Shown here: piece by piece, positions 18,427-29,139 of the stretch
Position numbering within the stretch: the first letter of the stretch is position 1
Layout of the letters: each line of letters opens with the position of its first letter
Assembly: GCF_013415365.1 (NCBI RefSeq)
Contig: NZ_JACBYB010000021.1
Span: 217,968-281,967 of the forward strand
Length of the DNA: 64,000 nt
Direction: 5' to 3'
DNA from: Gemella sp. GL1
Lineage (GTDB): Bacteria; Bacillota; Bacilli; Staphylococcales; Gemellaceae
Notes under the pieces: model-generated
What the model was told of the DNA's origin: nothing
What the model saw: the letters and a program-made list of their open reading frames with translations, nothing else
Databases searched by the model: none
Translations under genes and position numbers: made by a program

Positions 18427-19293
18427 CTAATTAGTAAAACTATCAGACAATAATCTTTCAATCATTTTTCTATCTTTTTTATTCTTAGCGATTAAGTGAA
18501 GTGTATCTTCAACAGCATGCTGAGATAAAGCCTCTGCCCAAGTAATGGCCTCTGCTATAGATGGTTCTTGTCTTAGCTGAGCATCTCTGAACTTTTCCAA
18601 AGCTCCAGCAACATATTTTGCAATTTCTTGACTAACCTGTGTCTTTTGAAGAATAATTTCTTCATTTTCTTCTGCTGTCTTATTTTCAATGTATAGGTAA
18701 GAACAACGTCTTTTCAGTGGCTCTGATAATTCACGATAATTGTTTGATGTAATTATTACTATTGGTGGAACTTTGGCAGATACTGTTCCTAATTCTGGTA
18801 TAGATATTTCATAATCTTCTAAAAATTCTAGTAAGGCATATTCAATTTCTTCTGATGATTTATCAACCTCATCTAGTAATAATACTGTTGCTTTTTCTGA
18901 TTGAATAGACTCTAGTAGAGGCCTTGCAATTAAGAAATCTTCTCCATAAAAATTAATTTTTGATACTTGTTTTAAAGCTTCCTCTGGTGATTTGCCTTGA
19001 AGTTCCGACTCTAATGAAGCCTTGATTGCTTCAATTGATAATAATTGTTTTTGATAGTTATAGTCATAAATTAACTTATCTACCGTTAATCCTTCATAAA
19101 ACTGTACACGTTTAAGTGGTAAGTCAAATGCTTCTGATATCGCCTTAGCTAAAGATGTTTTACCTGCACCCGGCGCACCTTCTAATATTAAAGGTTTCTT
19201 ATGATCAATAGCTGAAAGTATAGCATAGTTAATTCTTTTATTTGAAATATATCCTACTGATTTTAATTTATCATTTAATTCTTGAATTTTCAT
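18427..19293 (-). CDS. MoxR-family AAA+ ATPase
   Basis: A 288-residue AAA+ protein with Walker A GAPGAGKTS (39-47), Walker B TVLLLDEVDK, and sensor 1 PPIVIITSNN. The arginine-finger region follows in LKRRCSYLYI. MoxR ATPases act as chaperones with a VWA partner, which is the immediate downstream gene. The start follows AAGGAG. An extended -10 promoter lies about 30 bases upstream. Confidence 0.9.
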   Translation of the reverse strand: MKIQELNDKLKSVGYISNKRINYAILSAIDHKKPLILEGAPGAGKTSLAKAISEAFDLPLKRVQFYEGLTVDKLIYDYNYQKQLLSIEAIKASLESELQGKSPEEALKQVSKINFYGEDFLIARPLLESIQSEKATVLLLDEVDKSSEEIEYALLEFLEDYEISIPELGTVSAKVPPIVIITSNNYRELSEPLKRRCSYLYIENKTAEENEEIILQKTQVSQEIAKYVAGALEKFRDAQLRQEPSIAEAITWAEALSQHAVEDTLHLIAKNKKDRKMIERLLSDSFTN

Positions 19294-19323
19294 TATTTGC
19301 TCCTTAAGTTATAAGTCACTAAT

Positions 19324-19370
19324 ATTATAGCATAGGTGCCTAAATAGATAAAAAATAAGCTACTAGGCAC
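19324..19370 (-). promoter_or_regulatory. MoxR promoter region with an inverted repeat
   Basis: Minus-strand TGCTATAAT (TATAAT at 19324-19329) is an extended -10. GTGCCTA and TAGGCAC arms (19336-19342, 19364-19370) bracket the -35 area and could be an operator. Confidence 0.4.
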
Positions 19371-19442
19371 AAGATGCTTTTTAGTAATAATATATTTATC
19401 CAAAGTAAATTATAATTTTTTACTATATAAAAAGTTACTAAA

Positions 19443-19466
19443 AAAGAGCATTAATTAATGCTCTTT
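19443..19466 (-). terminator. Terminator in the eroded 19.5-kb island
   Basis: AAAGAGCATTAA and TTAATGCTCTTT form a perfect 24-base palindrome followed by a U-run on the minus strand. It lies 54 bases past the small reading frame at 19520-19741 and suggests a once-transcribed gene there. Confidence 0.7.
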
Positions 19467-19519
19467 AATGAATATTTTTATCAAATAAATTTGTATGAAG
19501 AAATAATCATTTTTATAAC

Positions 19520-19741
19520 TTAAAATATATACTTAGAGTGTATAGTTAACAAATTATAGAAACCTTCTATAATTTCTCTTATTTGTTTAAATTTAGCTAC
19601 TATCCTCTTTTGCTCTGTGGTGGTAGAGGGATTAATATATCTCTTATCTTTTTTGTTTAATGTTTTCCCCATTGTAGCATTAGTGTGCTCTGTTAAATTA
19701 GAAAAATATGGTAATATTATTTTTAAATATTTTTTAATCAA
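19520..19741 (-). pseudogene. Possible remnant of a type I restriction specificity subunit (hsdS)
   Basis: A 73-residue reading frame. Its second half, INPSTTTEQKRIVAKFKQI, resembles the conserved end of HsdS subunits (typically P-L-x-E-Q-K-R-I-V-A-K followed by a helix). The first half does not match anything I recognise, and an hsdS gene would be over 1 kb. It has no strong ribosome site but is followed by a good terminator. I read it as a leftover of an R-M locus; a chance resemblance is possible. Confidence 0.3.
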
Positions 19742-19840
19742 TTGTTTATATCCTTCCTTGCCATAGAAATCAATAAACTATTCATTAAAAAGACTAGATG
19801 TATTACATATTTTAAAAATATTCGCCACGCATGAAAAGAA

Positions 19841-19868
19841 TTACAGCTTTTATTTTATATGATATAAT
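19841..19868 (+). promoter_or_regulatory. Promoter of the small membrane peptide
   Basis: TTACAG (19841-19846) and TATAAT (19863-19868), 16 bases apart. Transcription would start near 19875, just at a CTGTTAC/GTAACAG hairpin (19873-19879, 19894-19900) that ends next to the ribosome site. Confidence 0.55.
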
Positions 19869-19914
19869 TAGTCTGTTACTTTTCACTAAACTTGTAACAG
19901 AGGGAGGTGAATAT

Positions 19915-20019
19915 ATGCTATCATTTCTAGTTACCCTACCAAGTTCTATTATGGTAAATGTTATTTCATATTACATTTGTAAATGGTTGGATAGAACTTT
20001 AAAAAGTAACCAGCCTTGA
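19915..20019 (+). CDS. 34-residue single-span membrane peptide, type I toxin-like
   Basis: The ATG at 19915 has an excellent GGGAGGTG site seven bases upstream. I prefer it over an in-frame ATG 28 codons earlier, which overlaps the promoter. The peptide has one hydrophobic span (MLSFLVTLPSSIMVNVISYY) followed by ICKWLDRTLKSNQP, a short basic tail. Similar tiny membrane proteins with a CKWLD-type end are frequent in Firmicutes and lack assigned functions. The unit is complete: promoter, 5' hairpin, ribosome site, gene and strong terminator within 215 bases. This is the layout of type I toxin genes, though no antisense RNA is evident. Confidence 0.6.
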   Translation: MLSFLVTLPSSIMVNVISYYICKWLDRTLKSNQP

Positions 20020-20024
20020 AAAAG

Positions 20025-20055
20025 AAAAAGACAGGATTGCCGTCCTGTCTTTTTT
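20025..20055 (+). terminator. Terminator of the small membrane peptide
   Basis: AAAAAGACAGGA and TCCTGTCTTTTT form a 12-base stem with U-run, six bases past the stop. Confidence 0.9.
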
Positions 20056-20296
20056 ATATATGCTATTTTCTAGTTAACTTTATGTTTACATTGTATCATC
20101 TGGAATAAAATAAGTCAATATTTAGATTTTATAAAAAATTTTTCTATTACAACAGCTTTTACTAATATAAGTATAAAAATAGTATATAACTAATTACTTA
20201 CAAAATCTATATATTATTCCACAAATATACTGCTTCACATTAAGTTTTTTATTAAAATTTAACTATAAGAGAAGACCATAAATTTCACTCCTTCTT
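20056..20296. other. A/T-rich stretch without a recognised gene
   Basis: Between the peptide terminator and the next small reading frame I see no coding frame with a ribosome site, no RNA gene and no clear repeat. Confidence 0.4.
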
Positions 20297-20458
20297 CTAG
20301 CTAAACCAAGGCAGTATATAGATATATTTTATCCAATTATATAATATCCATAAAAGTATGATGCATACAAGTAACATAAATAAAATATATATTCCTGATA
20401 ATAGAAAGGATAACATGTAGTAGCAAATTCTTAAAAATTTATATATATTATTAGCCAT
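20297..20458 (-). CDS. Putative 53-residue membrane protein
   Basis: A short frame starting MANNIYKFLRICYYMLSF with AAGGAAGT upstream of the ATG. Residues 13-44 are strongly hydrophobic (one or two spans), with an aromatic end YIYILPWFS. I do not recognise it. It lies in the eroded island between the HsdS-like scrap and the amidase pseudogene, 61 bases downstream of another truncated frame. A/T-rich DNA can produce hydrophobic frames by chance, so the call rests mainly on the ribosome site. Confidence 0.3.
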   Translation of the reverse strand: MANNIYKFLRICYYMLSFLLSGIYILFMLLVCIILLWILYNWIKYIYILPWFS

Positions 20459-20519
20459 ATTCTTACTTCCTTAGCAATTCCTTCAATTTTTTATCTCTCC
20501 TCTTATTTTTGTAATTAAT

Positions 20520-20627
20520 TCAAGATAAGCTGCTAAAAAATTTATCTACTTGCAGTTTCTCAGCATTTCTGGCAATAGTTTCTAAAATTTTTAATTTTTC
20601 TGGAAAAATCTCAAAATTTGAGTTCAT
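20520..20627 (-). pseudogene. Truncated N-terminus, possibly of a restriction/helicase-type protein
   Basis: A 35-residue frame, MNSNFEIFPEKLKILETIAR followed by NAEKLQVDKFF and an early stop, with GAAAGGG ahead of the ATG. The opening resembles the N-terminal helix of type I restriction R subunits and related proteins (SNFEFL...AEKYxYxDP). Only this start survives. Together with the HsdS-like scrap on the same strand it suggests a decayed R-M locus; low confidence. Confidence 0.25.
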
Positions 20628-20762
20628 ACTTTACCCTTTCAATATGATATAATTATCATCATTATAACATAATTTTTTAAATAAAACCTGTTAATACCGT
20701 ATACTCTAAAAATTTAATTCATAATTTTAAAATTACAATCTATTCATAAGACATTATCTAAA

Positions 20763-20793
20763 ATAAAAAGACAGCTTATAAGCTGTCTTTCTC
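20763..20793 (-). terminator. Terminator after the amidase pseudogene
   Basis: AAAGACAGCTTATAAGCTGTCTTT is a 24-base perfect palindrome with A/U-runs, 55 bases past the stop. Confidence 0.8.
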
Positions 20794-20847
20794 ATTATTT
20801 TATTAAATCGCTATAAAAGAACATAAAATAAATATTCTCTATCTAAT

Positions 20848-22199
20848 CTATTTAGGAATTTGCCTTAACTTAGTCAATTGTTCAAAACTATAGGCTAGTT
20901 TTAACACATTAGCATCATCTCCCGCTTTTCCAAAGAAAGTAGCTCCTACTGGTGCATTATTAATCAAACCAAATGGAATACTTACTTCTGGAGCTCCTGC
21001 ACCTGCTGCTAAGCTTGCTATATTATTATCTTTAAATACTAATACATCAAACTTATTATCGTCTATTGTTTTATTTAAAATATCCTTAGATAAATTAATA
21101 ATATCTTCTACTCTTTTATCATCTCTTTTGGGATTTAAAGAATTTTCTAAATATGTTTGCCCATACTTCATTCGAACTTCTTTATCTTCCTTATTAAAGG
21201 CCACTAGTTCATCTAAAGATTTAATAGGAGCATTATAAGTCTCTAAATAATGGTTTAAGTCTTTTTTAAAATCATTACTTAGAATAAATTCTAAATCAAT
21301 TTTTGAAATATCCACTTCTACTATATCTACTTCTGCACCAAATTCTCTTAACTTCTCTGTCAAAGCTTTATCAAAAGCATCATCAGATTTTACAACACCT
21401 ACTTTTTTTCCTTTAAGAGCATCTTTATTTAGTTCAATCTCTATCTTTTTATCAGTTATAGCGTTATATGTTAGAAGAGCGTCCTCAACTGTTTTGGTAA
21501 TAGGCCCTACCGTATCTAGGGAATAAGTAATCGGAATAACTCCTTCCCCACTAACATTTCCACGACTTGGTTTATAACCTACTACTGAATTTATACTTGC
21601 GGGAGCAACAATTGACCCTGCTGTTTCTGTTCCTAAGCTACTCACCGCCATGTCTGTTGCCATGGCTACCGCACTACCAGAACTCGATCCTAGTGGGCTT
21701 AATACCAAAGGATTGAATGGATTGGTTGTCTGACCTTTTTTAGAACTATAACCGCTTGGATTTTTCTGACTCATATAATAAGACATTTCAGATAAATTTG
21801 TTTTACCTAAAATAATCGCTCCATTTTCAATTAATTTATCAACAACAGGAGCATTCTTATTTGGAATAAAATCTTTTAAAGCATAAGATCCTGCACTGGT
21901 TGGCATATTATTTGTATTAATATTTTCTTTTAATAATACTGGTATTCCTGCAAGCGGTCTATCATCTCTATTCTCGTCAAATACTTTTGCCTCTTCCATT
22001 GCCCCTTCATTGATTTCACTAACTCTATATCTATTCCTACTAATTGTTTATCAATAGCATCTATAATTTTATCGTTTCTATAAGAAATTTTTTCTTCTTT
22101 AGCCTGCAATAAAGATTGTATATAATAATAAAAACCAACTCCCCCTATAAGAACAATAAGAGATGTAATTCCTAAAATCCACAATATTATTTTTTTCAT
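20848..22199 (-). pseudogene. Amidase signature family protein, interrupted by one frameshift
   Basis: Both halves of one gene are present in different frames. The 5' part begins with a signal anchor (ILWILGITSLIVLIGGVGFYYY) and runs to about 22035. The rest continues from about 22030 in the next frame: EINEGAMEEAKVFDENRDDR, AGIPVLLKENI (catalytic Lys), LGSSSGSAVA and GTETAGSIVAP (Ser-Ser-Lys triad). One base missing near GAGTTAGTGAAATC would rejoin them into about 450 residues, the normal family length. Catalytic residues are intact, so this is either a recent inactivation or a sequencing error. The family hydrolyses amides; the anchor suggests extracellular action. Confidence 0.85.
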
Positions 22200-22455
22200 T
22201 TATCTACTAACCTTTCTTTTTAATTAATACAATATAAAACTTAAATAGTTGGCAAAAATACTTATTAAAACATGTCCATCACTATAATATAAAAATAATT
22301 TTTATTTTTTCATAATCACTTATATACTTACTTCTATTTCTTTCCAATTTATAAAATTGACTTAAACAAATACAACAACTTTCTACTAACTTCTTCAGAG
22401 TCATCATCAATCAATCAATATATATGTATCTATTGTAGCATAGATTACATAATCT
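22200..22455. other. Intergenic stretch without a recognised gene
   Basis: A/T-rich DNA between the amidase start and the pyk terminator. I see no frame with a ribosome site and no RNA gene. Confidence 0.4.
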
Positions 22456-22494
22456 AAAAGGATAGTGAGTAATTTTCTTACTCACTATCCTTTT
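22456..22494 (-). terminator. Terminator of the pfkA-pyk operon
   Basis: AAAAGGATAGTGAGTAA and its perfect complement form a 17-base stem. It lies about 125 bases past the pyk stop, leaving a long 3' untranslated stretch. Confidence 0.85.
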
Positions 22495-22620
22495 AATATA
22501 GTCTTATGTATAACTCTTTATATACCATACTATAATTTATTAAGTTCAATGTATCAACTAGTCATATTTTTATTGAATTTACCCTACACTTAATCTTATA
22601 AATTATAACTTATCAATAAA

Positions 22621-24063
22621 TTATCTTATAACTTCTACTTTTAAGAAGTTAGTTGTTCCTACAGATGAAGCATCTTTATTTACTGGAATACCCCCAGTAA
22701 TGATGATTTCATCTCCAGATTTAGCATATCCTGACTCTTTAGCGATTGTTGCTGCTGTTTCTAACATTTCATCTGTTGTTTCAACTTGTTTAGAAACTTT
22801 AGCTTCAACTCCCCATACTAGAGATAATCCACGAGCTACCTTTTCATTTGGAGTAACTGCTAAAACTAATGAATTTGGACGATATTTAGAGATTAATCTA
22901 GCTGTGTTTCCAGACTCTGTATAAGTTACGATAGTGTGTAAATCTAAGTTGTGAGCTATGTAACCTACTGACATACCGATAGCATTTGTCACATTGTGCT
23001 CTTTAGTTTTCTTAGCACGTGATTTTAAGATTGAAGAATAATCTTGAGTTGCTTCAGCTCTCTCAGCAATTGTAGCCATTGTTTCTACAGATTCTACTGG
23101 ATAAGTACCTGCAGCTGATTCTCCAGACAACATAATTGCGTCAGTTCCATCAAATACCGCATTAGCAACGTCAGATACTTCGGCACGTGTTGGACGTGGG
23201 TTCTTTTGCATAGAATCTAACATTTGAGTTGCTGTGATAACAAATTTTCCAGCTTTATTACACATTTTAATAATGTTTTTTTGCATTAGAGGCACTTCCT
23301 CAGCTGGTACTTCAACACCAAGGTCACCACGAGCAATCATAATTCCGTCAGATACTTCTAAAATTGCTTCCATATTATCAATTGCTTCTTGACATTCAAT
23401 TTTCGGAACAATTTGAATGTGCTCACATCCTTCTTCTTTAAGAATACGTCTTACCTCTAATACATTTTCTTTAGTACGTACGAATGAAGCAGCGATAAAA
23501 TCAACACCTTGTTTACACCCAAAACGAATATCTTGCTCATCTTTTTCAGTAATTCCCGGTAGTTTTGTTGAAACTCCTGGTACGTTAACACCTTTTTTAT
23601 TTTTTAGTATTCCACCATTTTGGACTGTAGTGTAGATTAATCCAGCTTCTACATCTACCTTATTAACTAAAAGACCGATTAATCCATCATCTAATAAGAT
23701 TGTATCTCCAGTCTTAACATCGTGTACTAATTCTGAGTAAGTAATAGAGAACATTTCTGGTGTTCCTAATACTTCTTTCATAGACACAATAATGTCGTTA
23801 CCTTTTACAAGTTCGATTTCACCATTTTCCATTTCATGAGTTCTGATTTCTGGACCTTTAGTATCTAAAAGTATTGCCAAATTAGTTCCAGTTTCCTCAC
23901 GTACTTCTTTAATTCTAGCAATTCTATCTGCATGTTCTTCATAACTTCCATGAGAGAAATTTAGACGAGTCACATTCATTCCTAACTCAACCATTTTTGT
24001 TAATGTTTCTTTAGCTTCTGAAGCTGGACCTATTGTACAAATAATTTTTGTTTTTTTATTCAT
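22621..24063 (-). CDS. pyk: Pyruvate kinase
   Basis: A 480-residue enzyme with [12 protein letters not shown] at the start, the active-site region [23 protein letters not shown] (near 236-258), and ATQMLDSM. The C-terminal allosteric domain includes [16 protein letters not shown]. It lacks the extra PEP-utiliser domain found in Bacillus Pyk (about 585 residues), so it is the Staphylococcus-independent short form. It converts PEP and ADP to pyruvate and ATP. It is 24 bases downstream of pfkA, so glycolytic entry and exit steps are on one transcript. Confidence 0.97.
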   Translation of the reverse strand: MNKKTKIICTIGPASEAKETLTKMVELGMNVTRLNFSHGSYEEHADRIARIKEVREETGTNLAILLDTKGPEIRTHEMENGEIELVKGNDIIVSMKEVLGTPEMFSITYSELVHDVKTGDTILLDDGLIGLLVNKVDVEAGLIYTTVQNGGILKNKKGVNVPGVSTKLPGITEKDEQDIRFGCKQGVDFIAASFVRTKENVLEVRRILKEEGCEHIQIVPKIECQEAIDNMEAILEVSDGIMIARGDLGVEVPAEEVPLMQKNIIKMCNKAGKFVITATQMLDSMQKNPRPTRAEVSDVANAVFDGTDAIMLSGESAAGTYPVESVETMATIAERAEATQDYSSILKSRAKKTKEHNVTNAIGMSVGYIAHNLDLHTIVTYTESGNTARLISKYRPNSLVLAVTPNEKVARGLSLVWGVEAKVSKQVETTDEMLETAATIAKESGYAKSGDEIIITGGIPVNKDASSVGTTNFLKVEVIR

Positions 24064-24087
24064 TGTTAACCTCTCAAATTTTATTTA

Positions 24088-25059
<972 letters not shown>

Positions 25060-25095
25060 TTACCTCTTAATCGAATCTTATTCTTTTAAAATTTG

Positions 25096-25124
25096 ACTAT
25101 ATACAGAATAACACACTTTCACAA
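25096..25124 (-). promoter_or_regulatory. pfkA-pyk promoter, overlapping the dnaE terminator
   Basis: Minus-strand TTGTGA (25119-25124) and TATAGT (25096-25101) are exactly 17 bases apart, about 43 bases before the pfkA start. The -35 sits in the loop of the dnaE terminator hairpin. Confidence 0.6.
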
Positions 25125-25155
25125 AAATTTCTAGTGTAAAAGTGTGTTTTTTGTT
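25104..25155 (-). terminator. Terminator of dnaE
   Basis: AACACACTTT (25110-25119) and AAAGTGTGTT (25138-25147) arms with further imperfect pairing, 35 bases past the dnaE stop. Confidence 0.7.
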
Positions 25156-25181
25156 ATTTTTTGTTTGTTTTATTTTTATAG

Positions 25182-28100
25182 TTAAACTGTCTTATAGCTT
25201 ATCTTAATGCTATTCCCTTCGAATTTATTTAAATATTCACGAACAAAGAAATGTTCGTTTTTTACTATAAATGTTTTATTATAACTTTGGTTTTTTTGAT
25301 TAAATAAGTGTACATTCCCTTTATTTGACGGATGTAAAGCGCGTTGCAAAAATTTTTTATTTTTTTCATTGACAAGAACAGATATCTGTTTGATATTAGA
25401 TAAACAATAATTTTCATAACTTTCAAAATCCGTAATTTTTTCTAAAATATAAGATATTTTACCTTCTCTAACTTGCTGTTTTATACTTATTACTAAAAAA
25501 GAATTATTTTTCAAATATAATCTAGCATACTTATATGTATCTGGAAAAACTGTAATCTCATAGTCCTCATTTCCATCATTTACAGATAAAAATGCCATAG
25601 CATCCCCTTTTTTAGTTTTAATTTCTTTAACAGAGACAATTTCTACATAAACATCTACATTTTTTTTAGAAATATATTCCAAGGGTAGATATGAATATTC
25701 TTCCTTCTTTACTTGTACCGGATGTTTTAAAAAGTAAGTTCCTGTCGCTTCTTTTTCCATACTTATTTTTTCCAGTAAAGAAAAATCTTCAACTTCTTCC
25801 ACTTTAATAGTTAAACTTGATAAAGAATTTATAGCAAATCTTATATCTCCCACATTTCCTCTAGCGTCTTCATAATAATTTTTCACTTTATTTAAAAGTG
25901 TTGCTCTATTATAAGCAAAACAATCTAAGGCCCCAGATTTAACTAGAAAATTTGCCGCTTGGTAATCCAACTTTTTATCTAATCTTCTTAAAAAATCATC
26001 TATATCTAAAAACTTACCATACTTATCTCTTTCATTAACAATAGAAACTGCTGTCATATATCCCACATGCTTAATAGCTAATAAAGCAAAAGATATTCCC
26101 TTTCTTACTACAGAAAATTTCACATCTGATTCATTTACATTTGGACTTAACAAGCTTATTTTATTTCTATTGAGTTCACTCTTGTATTCATTAATTTTAG
26201 AAACATCACTTATTACGTTATTTAAAAGCTCTGTCATAAAATATTTTTTGTGATATGTTTTCAAATAAGCAAGCTTATAGGCTAACATAGAGTATACAAC
26301 TGCATGAGACTTATTAAAACCATATTCAGCAAAGGTTACTATTTGTTCATATAGTTTACTGGCTATATTGGCATCCTGTCCCTTAGCGACAGCTTTTTCA
26401 ATAAAGATTTTTCCATATTCTTGTAATTTTAGTCTATCCTTTTTGGACACAGCCTTTCTCATTGTATCCGCTTGGTTAAGTGTCATCCCTGCAAAAGCTA
26501 CTGCTATTTGCATGATTTGTTCTTGATAAACTATAATTCCATAAGTCTCTTTTAGGATAGTTTCTAATACTGGATGAAGATAACTTACTTTCTCCTTACC
26601 ATGTTTTCTAGCAATATATGAAGCCACGTACTTCATGGGGCCCGGTCTGTATAAGGAAGTTATGGCATAAATATCCTTAAATTCAGTCGGCTTAAGCTCT
26701 CTTAACCAAGCCCTTAATCCTCTATTTTCAAATTGAAAAATACCTTCTGTATCTCCCTTTGTAAATAATTTATATACATTTTGGTCGTCATAAGAAACTT
26801 TATCAATATCAAAATCGGGATTCTCTTTCCTTATATCTTTAGAAATATTTTCTAACATAGTTAAATATTTTATACCTAGAAAATCTATCTTCAATAAGCC
26901 TACATATTCTAGATCATCCATAGTCCACTGACTTAAATTTCTAGTAATATTAGCCTTTTCTAAAGCTATATAATCTGATATCATGTCTTGTCCAGAAATT
27001 ATCAATCCTGCTGCATGAACTGATTTATTTTTAGGTAAGTTTTCTATTGATTTAGCCACAGAAAACCAATATTGGTGTTGTTTGCTAGCATTCACAAATT
27101 CTTTTAGTTCTTTAGATTCCTCATAGGACTCTGTAAGACTCCTTCTTGATGAAACATTTTTAGAAATAAAATCCAATTTTTTTTGATGAAAATTGAATAT
27201 TCTAGCCGTTTCCCTAGCTGCTGCCTTAGCTTGAAAACTACCAAATACTATTATCTGTGCGACCCTATCTACACCATATTTTTCTTCCACATATTTAATT
27301 ACTTCATCTCGTCTTGTATCTTGAAAATCAATATCAATATCCGGCATAGATATTCTATCTTTATTTAAAAATCTTTCAAATAGTAGATTATATTTGATAG
27401 GATCAGCCTGAGTAATACCTAAAAGATAACACACAAGAGATCCTGCCGCAGAACCACGGCCATAACCCACAACTATAGATTGTGATTTAGCATATTTAAC
27501 AAAATCTTGAACTATTAAGAAGTAATCCTCAAAGCCCATTTCTTGTATTACTTTTAGTTCCTTCTCCAATCTCTTTATATACAAGTCTAATGGTCTCTTT
27601 ATCTTTTCCTTAAGACTTTGAACACAAAGATATTTCAAATAGTCATAAGTTGAATATTGTTCAAATGCTCTCTCCTCTTCTGAATAGATATACTTAGGTA
27701 ATTGATAAGAACTAAAGTCTAATTCATAATTACAAGACCTAATTAAATCCTCTTGCCTATTCATGGCAAAAATCATCGTCTCTTTTTCCGATGGATTATC
27801 TATATCAACTATTATTTTTTTGAAATCTTCTTGTTTTTTTACAAAGTTTGGCCCACTGCTTATATGCAAATCTTCTATTTTCAACTTTTTATTATTAGCT
27901 ATAGCTCTAACTACAAGACTAGTTTTATAATCTTCATCATCAAGGTAATAGGCAGGACTTGCATACACTATATTATTTAAACCTTTGTATACTTGATAAA
28001 AAGATTTTTCTGTATATGAAAAATAATGTTCAAATTCGGCTAGAAGCTGGGATAAATTTTCTATACTCTGCCTACTATTTAAGTCTGTATTTACTAAAAT

Positions 28101-28463
28101 CACACAATCTTCTCTATAATCTAATAAATCATTTAATAAATCTTCAAAATAAATAGTCTTATCCTGAATTTGAATGTCACTAGATATCTTTAATAATTTA
28201 TAAAACATCCTCCTACTTTTAGCAATTAAGGAGATATTCAAAAAATTTAAATCATAGTCTACTTTAACATTTAAAGAATGAATTATTTTTATTCCATATT
28301 TCTTTGCAAGTCTATAAGTCTTAATAGCTGCGTACATATTGGGATCTGATATTATAAGAGCCTGCTGATTATCATCCTTTAATTTCTCATACAATTTATC
28401 TAAAGATATTGTTGAATTTAATAAATCGTAAGCTGTATGAATTTGCATATTATAAAAAGTCAT
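25182..28463 (-). CDS. dnaE: DNA polymerase III subunit alpha, DnaE type
   Basis: A 1093-residue family C polymerase. It has an N-terminal PHP domain (degenerate; IHTAYDLLNSTISLDKLYEK lacks several metal ligands) and a palm with GYGRGSAAGSLVCYLLGIT. The catalytic acids are in RISMPDIDIDFQDTRRDEVI. Fingers, a helix-hairpin-helix and a C-terminal OB domain follow. There is no exonuclease insertion, so it is DnaE rather than PolC. In Gram-positives DnaE extends RNA primers before PolC takes over. Its length matches short Firmicute DnaE proteins. Confidence 0.95.
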   Translation of the reverse strand: MTFYNMQIHTAYDLLNSTISLDKLYEKLKDDNQQALIISDPNMYAAIKTYRLAKKYGIKIIHSLNVKVDYDLNFLNISLIAKSRRMFYKLLKISSDIQIQDKTIYFEDLLNDLLDYREDCVILVNTDLNSRQSIENLSQLLAEFEHYFSYTEKSFYQVYKGLNNIVYASPAYYLDDEDYKTSLVVRAIANNKKLKIEDLHISSGPNFVKKQEDFKKIIVDIDNPSEKETMIFAMNRQEDLIRSCNYELDFSSYQLPKYIYSEEERAFEQYSTYDYLKYLCVQSLKEKIKRPLDLYIKRLEKELKVIQEMGFEDYFLIVQDFVKYAKSQSIVVGYGRGSAAGSLVCYLLGITQADPIKYNLLFERFLNKDRISMPDIDIDFQDTRRDEVIKYVEEKYGVDRVAQIIVFGSFQAKAAARETARIFNFHQKKLDFISKNVSSRRSLTESYEESKELKEFVNASKQHQYWFSVAKSIENLPKNKSVHAAGLIISGQDMISDYIALEKANITRNLSQWTMDDLEYVGLLKIDFLGIKYLTMLENISKDIRKENPDFDIDKVSYDDQNVYKLFTKGDTEGIFQFENRGLRAWLRELKPTEFKDIYAITSLYRPGPMKYVASYIARKHGKEKVSYLHPVLETILKETYGIIVYQEQIMQIAVAFAGMTLNQADTMRKAVSKKDRLKLQEYGKIFIEKAVAKGQDANIASKLYEQIVTFAEYGFNKSHAVVYSMLAYKLAYLKTYHKKYFMTELLNNVISDVSKINEYKSELNRNKISLLSPNVNESDVKFSVVRKGISFALLAIKHVGYMTAVSIVNERDKYGKFLDIDDFLRRLDKKLDYQAANFLVKSGALDCFAYNRATLLNKVKNYYEDARGNVGDIRFAINSLSSLTIKVEEVEDFSLLEKISMEKEATGTYFLKHPVQVKKEEYSYLPLEYISKKNVDVYVEIVSVKEIKTKKGDAMAFLSVNDGNEDYEITVFPDTYKYARLYLKNNSFLVISIKQQVREGKISYILEKITDFESYENYCLSNIKQISVLVNEKNKKFLQRALHPSNKGNVHLFNQKNQSYNKTFIVKNEHFFVREYLNKFEGNSIKISYKTV

Positions 28464-28524
28464 TTGATTACCTCCTTAACCATTAGTTTTTTTAATTATA
28501 CTATAAATAAATAAGTATTTAAAA

Positions 28525-28553
28525 ATAAAAAAGAGATTGGCCAAACCAATCTC
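28525..28553 (-). terminator. Terminator after the flavin reductase gene
   Basis: AGAGATTGG and CCAATCTCc arms around CCAAA, touching the stop codon, with a U-run on the minus strand. Confidence 0.8.
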
Positions 28554-29138
28554 CTATCCACAACAATTATCAGACGTATAAATAAAATCTCCTTTTGTTG
28601 CTTTTTCTTCTTTTAAGAATCTATATTGTCTCAACTCATTACAGCCTGTAAAATGAATAGTATCTATTTCACCAATTCTAAAGTTTCCTTCTTCATCAAT
28701 TAAATCATTATCAACTAATCTATTAGTTATATCTGCTACAAAGTGTGTATATCCATGATGATCATAACAATGAACTACTTTACATTCTAAAGTTAAAAAA
28801 CAATCATCAATTACAGGAGCATCAATGGTCTTAGCAATTTCATAAGTAAGATCTGCTTGCTGTAACTTATTATGACCAGAGAAGAATCCACATACCTCTA
28901 CCTCACCTAATAATTTATCACTAGGCACATTAAGTGTAAATTCTCCATATTTTTTTATATTAGCAGCTGAATGACTTTCAGATTTAACGCCTATTGTTAA
29001 TGTATCTTTCAGTGAATATGATGATGATATTGTTGTTGCATTATACTTAAATCTATCATCCTTATATCCTAGTAAAACCACAGGAAATCCATAGTATAAT
29101 TTATCCGTGTTTATTTCTAATTTTTCTTTAACGTACAT
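28554..29138 (-). CDS. Flavin reductase-like (FMN-binding split barrel) protein
   Basis: A 194-residue protein of the flavin reductase/NADH:FMN oxidoreductase-like family. FPVVLLGYKDDRFKYNATTISSSYSLKDTLTIGV has the FMN-contact pattern (NATTISS), then SHSAANIKKYGEFTLNVPS and the VADI/GEID elements of the barrel. It probably binds FMN; the physiological acceptor is unknown. It ends with two cysteines (CCG). It begins one base after the YaaA gene, so both are on one transcript. Confidence 0.8.
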   Translation of the reverse strand: MYVKEKLEINTDKLYYGFPVVLLGYKDDRFKYNATTISSSYSLKDTLTIGVKSESHSAANIKKYGEFTLNVPSDKLLGEVEVCGFFSGHNKLQQADLTYEIAKTIDAPVIDDCFLTLECKVVHCYDHHGYTHFVADITNRLVDNDLIDEEGNFRIGEIDTIHFTGCNELRQYRFLKEEKATKGDFIYTSDNCCG

Positions 29139-29139
29139 T

